Notes: generated by a model from the sequence alone, not told the origin. A stretch of 64,000 bases of DNA from Flavobacterium psychrophilum (GCA_945874225.1 CAMCFT010000002.1:62001-126000), one strand, 5' to 3'; numbered from the stretch's first letter, positions 53,632 through 62,329 are shown. Translations and numbers: made by a program.

Positions 53632-54495
53632 TTAATGGAAGGCGCCAAATAATTTTGAGGCTTCATTATAACTGCTTTCAAAACTCATGGCACTAATATT
53701 GGTGGTTTCTTTATTGGAAGTAAAATAGGAAACTAATTTCTCAGTAGGCATATTACCGGTCAAGACATCTCTCGCCATAGGGCATCCGCCAAAACCTTGA
53801 ATGGCGCCATCAAAACGTCGACAACCGGCATTGTAAGCAGCATCAATTTTCTCGAACCATTTGTCTGGTGTGGTATGCAAATGAGCTCCAAACTCAATCT
53901 TTGGATATTTTGGAATCAAATGCGAAAACAAATACTGAATCACCTCTGGTGTTGAACTGCCAACGGTATCCGAAAGCGAAAGGATTTTTACGCCCATATG
54001 AGATAGTTTCTCGGTCCATTCACCCACAATTTCGATACTCCAAGGATCTCCATAAGGATTCCCGAATCCCATCGAAAGATAAGCCACAACTTCTTTATTG
54101 CTTTTATCGGCGATTTCCAGTATTTCCTGCAAAGTTTCCAAGGATTCGGCAATAGTTTTATGCGTATTCCTCATTTGGAAATTCTCTGAAATCGAAAATG
54201 GAAAACCTAAATATTGAATGGGCTGATGTTGTGAAGCAGCAATTGCACCTTGTGTATTAGCAATTATGGCAAGTAATTTACTTCGGGTTTGCGAAAGGTC
54301 AAGTTGTGCCAAAACATCAGCGGTATCCTGCATTTGAGGAATGGCTTTGGGCGAAACAAAACTTCCAAAATCTATGGTATCAAACCCTACACGAAGCAGC
54401 GACTGAATGTAGGCCACTTTTCTTGCAGTAGGAATAAATGTTTTTATTCCTTGCATGGCATCACGCGGACATTCTATAATTTTTATTGCTTCCAT
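53632..54495 (-). CDS. Hydroxymethylglutaryl-CoA lyase
   Basis: 287 aa TIM-barrel lyase of the HMGL family. It cleaves HMG-CoA to acetoacetate and acetyl-CoA, the last step of leucine catabolism. Visible: the substrate and metal residues in ECPRDAMQG at 8-16, GSFVSPKAIPQMQD, SDTVGSS near 165, and the catalytic-Cys loop GFGGCPMARDVLTGN near 235-249. Length is standard. Upstream pyrD is 37 bases away in the same direction; no leucine-degradation genes adjoin. Confidence 0.92.
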   Translation of the reverse strand: MEAIKIIECPRDAMQGIKTFIPTARKVAYIQSLLRVGFDTIDFGSFVSPKAIPQMQDTADVLAQLDLSQTRSKLLAIIANTQGAIAASQHQPIQYLGFPFSISENFQMRNTHKTIAESLETLQEILEIADKSNKEVVAYLSMGFGNPYGDPWSIEIVGEWTEKLSHMGVKILSLSDTVGSSTPEVIQYLFSHLIPKYPKIEFGAHLHTTPDKWFEKIDAAYNAGCRRFDGAIQGFGGCPMARDVLTGNMPTEKLVSYFTSNKETTNISAMSFESSYNEASKLFGAFH

Positions 54496-54532
54496 AGAAG
54501 CCCAAATATAAGAAAGTTTAAAGTCTTAAAGT

Positions 54533-55552
54533 TTAAAGCCGTTGCAAAATTGCTTTATTAATTTCCCTTATCAAACCTGGTCCCTCATAGATAAAACCGG
54601 TATAAATTTGGATTAAACTAGCTCCAGCTTCTAGTTTTTCGATTGCATCATCTGCTGAGTGTATTCCTCCTACTCCAATTATCGGGAATGCTTTGTTGCT
54701 TTTTTCGGAAAGAAAACGGATGACTTCTGTGGAACGATTTCTTAATGGTCTCCCAGACATTCCGCCAGTTTCAACTTTGTTTTCGGATTGCAATCCTTCA
54801 CGTGATAACGTGGTATTAGTAGCAATAACTCCCGCAATTTTGGTTTCTTTTACAATATCAATTATATCCAACAATTGGGAATCGGTCAAATCTGGAGCGA
54901 TTTTCAACAAGATGGGCTTAGGCTTTGGCTTAGTCAAATTCTGGTTTTGCAAAGTTTGCAACAATTGTTTCAATGGCTCTTTTTCCTGTAATTCCCGAAG
55001 ATTGGGTGTGTTTGGCGAGCTCACATTCACTACAAAATAATTAACATAATCGTATAAAGCATCAAAACAAATGAGGTAATCATCTACTGCATTCTCATTT
55101 GGAGTCAATTTGTTTTTTCCAATATTTCCACCAATTAATACGCCTTTGTTTTTCTTCAATCGTTCAACTGCTTCCTGAACTCCTCCATTATTGAAACCCA
55201 TTCTATTAATGATTGCACTATCTTCTACCAAGCGAAAAATACGCTTTTTAGGATTGCCTTCTTGGCCTTTTGGTGTAATGGTTCCTATTTCGATAAATCC
55301 AAAACCTAGATTAGACAATTCATTATACAAAGAGGCGTCTTTATCCATACCGGCAGCCAATCCAACAGGATTTTTGAACTTCAAGCCAAAAACCTCAGTT
55401 TCCAATCGTTTGTCATCGACAACATATAATGCTCTAAAAAGGGATGGAATTCCTGGTATTTTGGATAAATTCCGAATCAAAGAAAAGGTAAAATAATGTA
55501 CTTTTTCAGGGTCAAAACAGAAAAAGATAGGGCGAATAATTTGTTTGTACAT
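54533..55552 (-). CDS. pyrD: Quinone-dependent dihydroorotate dehydrogenase (PyrD, class 2)
   Basis: 339 aa. It oxidises dihydroorotate to orotate, feeding electrons to quinone at the inner membrane, in pyrimidine synthesis. The N-terminal amphipathic extension ([20 protein letters not shown]) is the class-2 membrane-binding part. FMN-barrel motifs: [37 protein letters not shown] and [27 protein letters not shown]. The catalytic Ser in VNVSSPNT is the class-2 base. Promoter box TATTTTTG at 55572-55579 on the minus strand. Confidence 0.95.
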   Translation of the reverse strand: MYKQIIRPIFFCFDPEKVHYFTFSLIRNLSKIPGIPSLFRALYVVDDKRLETEVFGLKFKNPVGLAAGMDKDASLYNELSNLGFGFIEIGTITPKGQEGNPKKRIFRLVEDSAIINRMGFNNGGVQEAVERLKKNKGVLIGGNIGKNKLTPNENAVDDYLICFDALYDYVNYFVVNVSSPNTPNLRELQEKEPLKQLLQTLQNQNLTKPKPKPILLKIAPDLTDSQLLDIIDIVKETKIAGVIATNTTLSREGLQSENKVETGGMSGRPLRNRSTEVIRFLSEKSNKAFPIIGVGGIHSADDAIEKLEAGASLIQIYTGFIYEGPGLIREINKAILQRL

Positions 55553-55571
55553 AATGAAGTGTGTTGTGTTG

Positions 55572-55579
55572 CAAAAATA
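55572..55579 (-). promoter_or_regulatory. -7 promoter box of pyrD
   Basis: TATTTTTG on the minus strand, 19 bases before the pyrD start codon. Confidence 0.5.
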
Positions 55580-55618
55580 GAATTATCTATTCGATTAATT
55601 AATATTTGATCAAATTAA

Positions 55619-55850
55619 TTTTCCTTTCATTGTTGTCCGATTTAAATTTTAAAAAAGATAATTACCCTAACCTATATAGTTCCTACGAGACATTTGAACT
55701 GGGTTGGCTTGATTTTTATTCTACCAACATTTAGCTCCTAACGGAGCACACCTCGTAGAGGTTAAATATTGGTAGCAAGATAGTTATAAATCGAGAATTT
55801 GTCCCGTAGGGACTATACTTTGATTTTATCGGACAACAATGTTTTCCTTT
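55619..55850. mobile_element. MITE-like element with terminal inverted repeats and 9-bp target duplication
   Basis: The element proper is 55628-55841 (214 bp). Its ends CATTGTTGTCCGAT and ATCGGACAACAATG are perfect 14-bp inverted repeats. The 9-bp TTTTCCTTT is directly repeated at 55619-55627 and 55842-55850. Inside are nested inverted repeats: about 55676-55691 with 55801-55816, CTACCAACATTTA (55721-55733) with TAAATATTGGTAG (55763-55775), and small hairpins GCTCC/GGAGC and CCTC/GAGG. No ORF, so movement would need a transposase elsewhere. Confidence 0.8.
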
Positions 55851-55980
55851 ATTGTGTTTTTGGTACACGAAAAATTCCTTTTCTATCAAGATTTTGCAAA
55901 TTCTTTAATACTTCTTATAAAATATAATTTGTATTACACCGTCCGAAAAACTGCAAACTGACCACTGCCAACTTTTTTAT

Positions 55981-55988
55981 TACCTTTG
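55981..55988 (+). promoter_or_regulatory. -7 promoter box of prmA
   Basis: TACCTTTG, 15 bases before the prmA ATG at 56004. Confidence 0.6.
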
Positions 55989-56003
55989 CAAAAAATAAAA
56001 CTT

Positions 56004-56837
56004 ATGTCAAATATATATTTAGGCTTCCATTTTACGGTTGAACCAAAAGAGTTAGGTTCTGAAATTCTTATTGCTGAACTGGGAGAACTTCCTTTCGAAA
56101 GCTTTATAGATAGTGATTTGGGGATTGTTGCCTATATTCAAAAAGAACTTTATACCGAAGGAATTTTGGATGATTTATTCATTTTGAAATCTCCAGAATT
56201 TACTATCTCATACAAAATTGAAGAAATAGACCAAGTCAATTGGAACGAAGAATGGGAAAAGAATTTTGAACCTATCGATGTAGATGGAAATTGCCATGTT
56301 CGCGCTCCTTTTCATCCAAAAACAGATGCCGAATTTGACATTGTAATCGAACCAAAAATGAGTTTTGGAACAGGACATCACGAAACGACTCATATGATGA
56401 TTCAGCATTTATTAGAAATGAATGTCGCTGGAATGAAAACCTTGGATATGGGTTGCGGAACTGCCATTTTGGCTATCTTGGCCGAGATGAAAGGCGCTCA
56501 ACCTATTGATGCCATTGACATTGACAATTGGTGTTATTTGAATTCTATAGAAAATGCTGAACGCAATAATTGCCAACACATAACGGTTTATGAAGGAGAA
56601 GCTGCCTTGTTAAAAGACAAAAAATATGATTTGGTTATTGCCAATATCAACAGGAATATCTTGTTGAATGATATGCAAAGTTATGTAGATTGCTTAAATC
56701 CAAAAGGGACCTTATTATTAAGTGGTTTTTACGAAGAAGACATTCCATTTATCGATGTTTCTTGCACCGAAAAAGGGTTGACATATGTTAAAAAGTTCGA
56801 AAGAAATAATTGGGTATCCTTAAAATACGTAAATTAG
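56004..56837 (+). CDS. prmA: Ribosomal protein L11 methyltransferase (PrmA)
   Basis: 277 aa from the ATG at 56004 (an upstream in-frame TTG at 55986 would add six residues). SAM-dependent methyltransferase that methylates L11. The SAM-binding motif I is TLDMGCGTAILAILAEMKGA (near 147-166), with the PrmA-specific FGTGHHETTHMMIQ (near 122) and ANINRNILLNDM (near 214). N-terminal domain of about 100 residues as in PrmA. It is followed by a second methyltransferase gene on the same strand. Confidence 0.9.
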   Translation: MSNIYLGFHFTVEPKELGSEILIAELGELPFESFIDSDLGIVAYIQKELYTEGILDDLFILKSPEFTISYKIEEIDQVNWNEEWEKNFEPIDVDGNCHVRAPFHPKTDAEFDIVIEPKMSFGTGHHETTHMMIQHLLEMNVAGMKTLDMGCGTAILAILAEMKGAQPIDAIDIDNWCYLNSIENAERNNCQHITVYEGEAALLKDKKYDLVIANINRNILLNDMQSYVDCLNPKGTLLLSGFYEEDIPFIDVSCTEKGLTYVKKFERNNWVSLKYVN

Positions 56838-56855
56838 CATTAGAAAATTACAAAA

Positions 56856-57470
56856 ATGGAAATCATCAGAAAAAATCATTGGGAAACGGTTTATGAAACC
56901 AAGCAACCCAACGAAGTAAGTTGGACACAAGAAAATCCAAAAACTTCGCTTGATTTTATTCGTGAAACTCATATAGGAAAGTCAGCAAAAATCATTGATG
57001 TTGGAGGTGGTGACAGCAAATTGGTTGATTTTTTATTGGATGAAGGGTATGAAAACATAACCGTTTTGGATATTTCTGAAAAAGCATTGGAAAGAGCCAA
57101 AAAAAGGCTTGGAAAAAAAGCCGGTAAAGTAAATTGGATTGTTTCTGATGTAACTGAATTCAAGCCAGAAACCACTTATGACATTTGGCATGACCGGGCC
57201 ACATTTCATTTTTTGACGACAGAGGAACAAGTAGAAAAGTATTTAGAAATCACTGAAAAATTTGTTGGCAGTTTTCTTATAATTGGAACTTTTTCAGACC
57301 AAGGTCCTAAAAAATGTAGTGGATTAGATATCAAACAATATTCTGAAATGGAGATGGAAAATCAATTTTCAAAAAGCTTCAAGAAATTAAAATGCATTGC
57401 TGAAGATCACATAACACCTTTTGAAACTGCACAAAATTTTACTTTTTGTGTTTTTGAAAAAATCAAATAG
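56856..57470 (+). CDS. Class I SAM-dependent methyltransferase, substrate unknown
   Basis: 204 aa. Motif I IIDVGGGDSKLVDFL (near 45-60), motif II-like NITVLDISEKALERAKKRL and a YDIWHDRATFHFLT segment (near 107-121) that is typical of a family of small methyltransferases related to thiopurine or tellurite-resistance types. It lies 18 bases after prmA, so translation and transcription are probably linked. The substrate cannot be read from sequence. Confidence 0.82.
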   Translation: MEIIRKNHWETVYETKQPNEVSWTQENPKTSLDFIRETHIGKSAKIIDVGGGDSKLVDFLLDEGYENITVLDISEKALERAKKRLGKKAGKVNWIVSDVTEFKPETTYDIWHDRATFHFLTTEEQVEKYLEITEKFVGSFLIIGTFSDQGPKKCSGLDIKQYSEMEMENQFSKSFKKLKCIAEDHITPFETAQNFTFCVFEKIK

Positions 57471-57511
57471 AATTATCTGTATTTTTATTTAACATCTAAA
57501 ATTATCTAAAA

Positions 57512-57787
57512 ATGAGCACAAAAGAAAAAGTTAGAGAAAAAGTTAGCTTAAAACAAGCTACATCCATAAACAACGAAATTATAGTTTTTAATGACGATGT
57601 AAACACTTTTGACCATGTAATTGACACCTTAATAAGGGTTTGTGAACACACTCCTGAACAGGCTGAACAATGCTCATTGATTGTACATTATAACGGAAAA
57701 TGCACTGTAAAAACCGGTATTTTAGAAAAATTAAAACCACAATGCACCCAATTACTCGAAGCGGGATTGAGCGCTGAAATAGTATAA
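57512..57787 (+). CDS. clpS: ATP-dependent Clp protease adaptor ClpS
   Basis: 91 aa. It delivers N-degron substrates to ClpA-type chaperones. The family core is seen: IVFNDDVNTFDHVIDTLIRV (N-degron pocket region) and EQAEQCSLIVHYNGKCTVKTG with the ClpA-contacting helix. N-terminal extension of about 20 residues is disordered-looking. It closes the prmA - methyltransferase - clpS run. Confidence 0.92.
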   Translation: MSTKEKVREKVSLKQATSINNEIIVFNDDVNTFDHVIDTLIRVCEHTPEQAEQCSLIVHYNGKCTVKTGILEKLKPQCTQLLEAGLSAEIV

Positions 57788-57804
57788 AATTTCAATTTTA
57801 ATAT

Positions 57805-57846
57805 AAAAAAAGCAGGATTTTCTAAAAACGAAAATCCTGCTTTTTT
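57805..57846. terminator. Strong bidirectional terminator
   Basis: AAAAAAGCAGGATTTTC (57805-57821 or so) pairs with GAAAATCCTGCTTTTTT (57830-57846), with A and T runs on the outer sides. Confidence 0.85.
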
Positions 57847-57917
57847 ATTTGTAATTATACCGTTTAAATTCTAAAAATTGAACTTAAATAACCTTAAATC
57901 CCTTATATGGTTTAAGT

Positions 57918-58331
57918 CTAATGTGGTAATTTATCTTTAAATAATCCATATAAAAAAGTTCCAAAAAGCGCTCCGAAAAGCACCAATATCATTGGTACAA
58001 ATCCAGCCCCAAGAAGAATAAAAATAGGTCCAGGACAAGAACCAACCAATGCCCAGCCCAATCCAAAGAAAATTCCGCCAACCCAAAACCGAGTGGAACC
58101 AGCTTCTTTGTCGATAATTTCTATTGGCAATCCTTTGATGTCTTTTATGTTTTTTCTTTTTATAATTTGAATTCCCACAACTCCAGTGGCAATGGCAACC
58201 ATAATTATTCCGTACATATGAAAGGATTGAAACATAAACATTTCATAGATTCGATACCAAGAAACCGCTTCTGATTTTGTCAAAACAATCCCGAAAACAA
58301 TTCCAACGAGCATGTATTTTAATGCCTTCAT
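57918..58331 (-). CDS. YeeE/YedE-type sulfur transport half-protein (small)
   Basis: 137 aa, four hydrophobic segments. The signature GWALVGSCPGPIFILLGAG carries the conserved Cys, typical of YeeE/YedE (sulf_transp) proteins, which import thiosulfate or other sulfur compounds. Pairs with the next gene: both are half-size compared with single-chain YeeE, so they may form a heterodimeric transporter. The two genes are separated by 2 bases. Confidence 0.8.
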   Translation of the reverse strand: MKALKYMLVGIVFGIVLTKSEAVSWYRIYEMFMFQSFHMYGIIMVAIATGVVGIQIIKRKNIKDIKGLPIEIIDKEAGSTRFWVGGIFFGLGWALVGSCPGPIFILLGAGFVPMILVLFGALFGTFLYGLFKDKLPH

Positions 58332-58333
58332 AA

Positions 58334-58891
58334 TTAAAAAATTAAGGGAAAAATAAAATGAGTCATAATCAATCCTCCAATAAAAAACCCAATCACGGCT
58401 TTTAAAGATGGTAATTGAAAACTACTTAAACCATAAATTGCATGTCCAGATGTACAACCGCTGGCATAACGGGTTCCAAAACCGATTAAAACACCTCCAA
58501 TAATCAATATCAAAATCTTTTTTGGAGATTGAAAAATAGCATTTCCAAATAAAGCGTCGGGTAATAATTTACCATTTGGAGCATCGATACCAAGTTGTGT
58601 AAGCTGTGCAATTGTTTTAGGATTAATAGTCACATTAGAAGCATCGTTCATATAATGAACTGCAACAAAACCACCCAACATCGCGCCTAAAACTACCAAT
58701 AAATTCCATCGTTGCGCTTTCCAATCAAAATCAAAAAAACCAATTTTCTTTCCCAATCCTGTCATAGCGCATAATGAACGCAGGTTAGTTGACATACCAA
58801 AAGTTTTTCCAAAATAAATCAGACTAAGCATTACCATTCCAATCAAAAATCCTGAAACATACCAAGGCCAGGTTTGAAAAATAAAATCCAT
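58334..58891 (-). CDS. YeeE/YedE-type sulfur transport half-protein (large)
   Basis: 185 aa, with several hydrophobic segments. It has the signature GFGTRYASGCTSGHAIYGLSSFQLPSLKA with the conserved GC-x-x-GH motif of the transport pore, plus an N-terminal extension (LRSLCAMTGLGKKIGFFDFDWK) that is common in Bacteroidota members. It is the promoter-side gene of the pair. Thiosulfate import is inferred from the family. Confidence 0.82.
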   Translation of the reverse strand: MDFIFQTWPWYVSGFLIGMVMLSLIYFGKTFGMSTNLRSLCAMTGLGKKIGFFDFDWKAQRWNLLVVLGAMLGGFVAVHYMNDASNVTINPKTIAQLTQLGIDAPNGKLLPDALFGNAIFQSPKKILILIIGGVLIGFGTRYASGCTSGHAIYGLSSFQLPSLKAVIGFFIGGLIMTHFIFPLIF

Positions 58892-59045
58892 ACTATCTCT
58901 TTTATTTGGCGAAAATAATAATTCTAATTTTATAAAGTAGAATTATTAAGGCATAATTGTTGTTTATGGCCTCAATACAGTCTAAATTTGTTATTTAAAT
59001 TACATTCAGAATTTCAAATCTCTCAGATTCTAAAAAACTATAATT

Positions 59046-59501
59046 ATGAAAAAAATAGCATCTTTTATTGCCCTACTATTTATTATAACTTCTTGCACAA
59101 GTATCCAATCTACTATAAAAAATGTGGATGACAATGCTCCAACTCCAACATTGGGAAGTAACAATATATTTATTATAACAGAGTTCAGCAAAGACAAAAA
59201 ATACGGTTACAACCCAGATTATCCTGTCAATATATTTTTTTATGGCGGAAACAATAACGGAAACATTGATCAAGAGCGTTATCTAAATGCTTTGGCTGGA
59301 CCAAAAGGAGAAAAAATCACTTACACAAAATTAGAAAGTTGCTGCCCGTTTCCAACAAAAAGGAGCGAAATGGGTGCTGGCTTACTCGATGTTTACCAAT
59401 TAAGTTGGGAAGGACAACGAAATCCGGTTAAACTTTATTTAAATATTTACGAAAAAGGAGTACTGATGGTTCCTCTTGGACTTAGCCTGAAGAAAAATTA
59501 A
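59046..59501 (+). CDS. Lipoprotein of unknown function upstream of kdsA
   Basis: 151 aa. Signal peptide with lipobox ITSC (MKKIASFIALLFIITSC, Cys17). The mature part has a conserved-looking core (NPDYPVNIFFYGGNNNGNIDQERYLNALAGPKGEKI, KLESCCPFPTKRS) with a CC pair. I recall this family often labelled as an aldolase because of the adjacent kdsA; the sequence shows no aldolase motif. Function unknown. Confidence 0.7.
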   Translation: MKKIASFIALLFIITSCTSIQSTIKNVDDNAPTPTLGSNNIFIITEFSKDKKYGYNPDYPVNIFFYGGNNNGNIDQERYLNALAGPKGEKITYTKLESCCPFPTKRSEMGAGLLDVYQLSWEGQRNPVKLYLNIYEKGVLMVPLGLSLKKN

Positions 59502-59542
59502 TTGGCAACTATTCAGCACCCTACGAAAATGAAGAAAGACAG

Positions 59543-59657
59543 ACACGAATTTCACAAATTCACACGAATTAATATTGAAGCTTAAGTAGATTTGTGTAAT
59601 AATTTAAAATAACAGAAGAAATTTTTGCTAATTTGTGCTAATTTGTAAAATTCGTGT
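59543..59657. repeat. Imperfect inverted repeat of about 29-bp arms
   Basis: Arms 59543-59571 and 59629-59657 are related in inverted orientation, sharing ACACGAATT, ACAAATT and AATTA blocks. AATTCGTG/AATTTGTG words of this kind are common dispersed repeats in Flavobacterium-like genomes. Confidence 0.55.
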
Positions 59658-59723
59658 TAACTTTTTTTCTACTGAATAGATATATTATTTGTAATTTCTA
59701 AATCGTAAATCACAAATCCTGAC

Positions 59724-59731
59724 TATCTTTG
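59724..59731 (+). promoter_or_regulatory. -7 promoter box of kdsA
   Basis: TATCTTTG, 19 bases before the kdsA ATG. Confidence 0.6.
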
Positions 59732-59750
59732 CACTTTCAAAAATCACACT

Positions 59751-60569
59751 ATGAACATAAACAATATTCCACAAATAAAACATACTGATAGTGGAAACTT
59801 CTTCCTATTGGCTGGACCCTGTGCAATTGAAGGAGAAGAAATGGCGATGCGAATAGCAGAAAAACTAATTGGAATCACTGATAAATTAGAAATTCCTTTC
59901 GTTTTTAAAGGTTCATTCAAGAAAGCCAATCGCTCCAGAATTGACAGTTTTTCGGGAATTGGAGATGAAAAAGCACTGCGAATTCTCAGAAAAGTTTCTG
60001 AGTCTTTTGGAGTTCCTACCGTTACCGATATTCATACCAATGAAGATGCTATTATGGCTGCCGAATATGTTGATGTATTACAAATTCCCGCTTTCTTAGT
60101 TCGCCAAACGGATTTACTTGTGGCTGCTGCCAATACAGGAAAAGTAGTCAACCTGAAAAAAGGACAATTTATGAGTCCTGAAAGTATGAAACATGCTGTA
60201 CAAAAAGTATTGGATTGCAATAACCAAAACGTGATGATTACAGATCGCGGAACAATGTTTGGCTACCAGGATATGATTGTTGATTTCCGAGGAATCCCTA
60301 CTATGCAACACTATGCAACTACCGTTCTTGACGTGACACATTCTTTACAACAACCCAACCAAACTGTTGGTGTAACTGGCGGAAGACCTGATATGATTGA
60401 AACCATTGCCAAAGCTGGGATCGCTGTTGGAGTCGATGGAATTTTCATAGAAACTCATTTCGATCCAGCCAATGCAAAAAGTGATGGTGCAAATATGTTG
60501 CATTTAGACTATTTTGAAGCTTTAATGACCAAATTAGTGGCTATTAGAAAAACCATAAATACATTTTAG
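59751..60569 (+). CDS. kdsA: 3-deoxy-8-phosphooctulonate (KDO8P) synthase
   Basis: 272 aa. It condenses PEP with arabinose 5-phosphate to KDO8P, the first committed step to lipopolysaccharide KDO. The signature is clear: FLLAGPCAIEGEEMAMRIAE, VFKGSFKKANRSRIDSFSGIG, VTDIHTNEDA, QIPAFLVRQTDLL, LKKGQFMSPESM, ITDRGTMFGYQDMIVDFRGIP and VDGIFIETHFDP. A DAHP synthase was considered and rejected because of these KDO8P-type motifs. Stand-alone gene with its own promoter box. Confidence 0.96.
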   Translation: MNINNIPQIKHTDSGNFFLLAGPCAIEGEEMAMRIAEKLIGITDKLEIPFVFKGSFKKANRSRIDSFSGIGDEKALRILRKVSESFGVPTVTDIHTNEDAIMAAEYVDVLQIPAFLVRQTDLLVAAANTGKVVNLKKGQFMSPESMKHAVQKVLDCNNQNVMITDRGTMFGYQDMIVDFRGIPTMQHYATTVLDVTHSLQQPNQTVGVTGGRPDMIETIAKAGIAVGVDGIFIETHFDPANAKSDGANMLHLDYFEALMTKLVAIRKTINTF

Positions 60570-60666
60570 ATTTAACAGCAACATATTAATACTTTAAAAC
60601 TTCAAAGACCAATTTGGTCTTCCATTATAAAACCCCTCAAATCTATTTTAATTTTAATTACAACAG

Positions 60667-61518
60667 TTGAACAATAATCTTTTACATTACTCATACGCAT
60701 TTTTAATTTTTTTCATTTCAATTAACACATTTGCGCAAAACGACACTATCTTAAAACAAAGATATACCGCTCATAACAAAGGAAAATTTACCATTGCTTG
60801 GGGCGGAAACAGAGAAAAATATTCCAAATCAGACATCCATTTTGTAGGCAGTGATTACAATTTTATGGTGCAAAATGCGGTAGCGCATGACAAACCAAAA
60901 GGATGGCAAATGGATTATATTACACCTGGTAGAATGACGATTCCCCAAACAAATTTTAAATTGGGTTATTTTATTACCGATAAATACAGTGTTTCCATTG
61001 GTGTTGACCACATGAAATATGTAATGACACAGAACCAGACAGCCAATATTACGGGAGTTATTGACGGAAATCCGCCATTTAACGGAAGTTACAACAATAC
61101 TCCAACTGTATTGACCGAAGAATTCTTGATGTTTGAACACACTGATGGTTTGAATTATATTTATACTGAATTTGGTAGACAAGACGATATTTCGCATTGG
61201 TTTGGCATAAATAACACTGATAAATTTCAAGTAAATATCAACGAAGGTTTTGGTTTTGGCTTTTTATATCCAAAAACAAATACTACACTAATAGGGAAAG
61301 AAAGGTACGATGAGTTTCACATATCAGGTTATGGAACTTCGCTTAAAGCGGGAATCAACCTGACTTTTTTCAAGTATTTTACTATCGAAGGCGTTTTAAA
61401 AGGAGGCTACATTAATATGCAAGATATTAGAACTACAAAAAGCACTTCAGATAAAGCAACACAATCTTTCTTCTTTGGAGAAACGATTATTTCTTTTGGA
61501 GGAATTTTCAGGATTTAA
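60667..61518 (+). CDS. Predicted outer-membrane beta-barrel protein
   Basis: 283 aa with TTG start at 60667 and a signal peptide straight after it (NNNLLHYSYAFLIFFISINTFAQ). The mature part (KFTIAWGGNREKYSKSDIHFVGSDYNFMV, LGYFITDKYSVSIGVDHMKYV, EGFGFGFLYPKTN, TSLKAGINLTFFKYFTIEGVLKGG) is a series of amphipathic strands of an outer-membrane barrel. No named family. The TTG is supported because no ATG precedes the signal segment. Confidence 0.7.
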   Translation: MNNNLLHYSYAFLIFFISINTFAQNDTILKQRYTAHNKGKFTIAWGGNREKYSKSDIHFVGSDYNFMVQNAVAHDKPKGWQMDYITPGRMTIPQTNFKLGYFITDKYSVSIGVDHMKYVMTQNQTANITGVIDGNPPFNGSYNNTPTVLTEEFLMFEHTDGLNYIYTEFGRQDDISHWFGINNTDKFQVNINEGFGFGFLYPKTNTTLIGKERYDEFHISGYGTSLKAGINLTFFKYFTIEGVLKGGYINMQDIRTTKSTSDKATQSFFFGETIISFGGIFRI

Positions 61519-61536
61519 TTCAATTCATAGCTTTAT

Positions 61537-61561
61537 AAAAATCTCCCTTTGGGAGATTTTT
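61537..61561. terminator. Terminator after the beta-barrel gene
   Basis: AAAAATCTCCC and GGGAGATTTTT, a perfect 11-bp stem with a TTT loop and a T-run. Confidence 0.8.
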
Positions 61562-61652
61562 ATGTTTATATTAAGCTTTATTAATTAGTTTCATTCTCAT
61601 TGTAGTTTGTAATAATTTATCATTAAATTAGTACCATTAAAATTTCTTTTAT

Positions 61653-62180
61653 ATGAAAACTAAAATTGGAATTCTATACTCCACTGTAGATGGACAAACC
61701 CTGAAAATCTGCAACGCAATCAATGAAATATTAGTAGAAAAAGGCAACACTGTCGAAATGTTCTCAATTGAAGATTTCGACAAGAAAGTAACAGATTTTG
61801 ACAAGTTTATAATTGGAGCAAGCATTCGCTATGGGAAGCATAATCCAAAAATAATCGAATTCATAAACCAAAATAAACACGACCTTGAAAAAACCGAAAA
61901 CGCCTTCTTTTCGGTGAATCTGGTGGCTAGAAAACCAGAAAAAGCTTCGCCTGAAACTAATCCTTATTATATCAAATTTCTTCAAACTATTGATTGGGTT
62001 CCTAACAAATCAGCTGTTTTCGCTGGGAAACTTGACTATCAAAAATACCCTTTTACGGACAGATTGATGATTCAATTAATAATGTGGATGACAAAAGGAC
62101 CAACTAATTCAAAAACTAAAATAGAATATACAGATTGGGACAAGGTTAAAGAATTTGGAGTTTTGATTAGCAATATGTAA
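61653..62180 (+). CDS. hemG: Menaquinone-dependent protoporphyrinogen IX oxidase (HemG)
   Basis: 175 aa flavodoxin-like protein. It oxidises protoporphyrinogen IX to protoporphyrin IX in haem synthesis, using FMN and menaquinone. The FMN loop is ILYSTVDGQTLKICNAI; HemG-specific motifs follow: IIGASIRYGKHNPKI, FFSVNLVARKPEKASPETNPY and a long loop near the C-terminus (DRLMIQLIMWMTKGPT) then YTDWDKV. These match E. coli HemG closely in pattern. Single-gene unit behind a terminator. Confidence 0.9.
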   Translation: MKTKIGILYSTVDGQTLKICNAINEILVEKGNTVEMFSIEDFDKKVTDFDKFIIGASIRYGKHNPKIIEFINQNKHDLEKTENAFFSVNLVARKPEKASPETNPYYIKFLQTIDWVPNKSAVFAGKLDYQKYPFTDRLMIQLIMWMTKGPTNSKTKIEYTDWDKVKEFGVLISNM

Positions 62181-62329
62181 CACTTTATCGGCTTTTCGAT
62201 ACCGTACACCCTTTTTTTTTACTTTTTAAATAAATTATTTTTACTTTCGAAATAATTGCACATAAAAATTATTGTGTGTAATTTTTGTTATTACAAAATA
62301 CATTGGAACCCAAAATTCATCGGCAAACA

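Noticed and set aside
59751..60569. DAHP synthase (aroG)
   Set aside because: The motif set (NRSRIDSFSGIG, QFMSPESM, DFRGIP) is KdsA-type, so KDO8P synthase was called.
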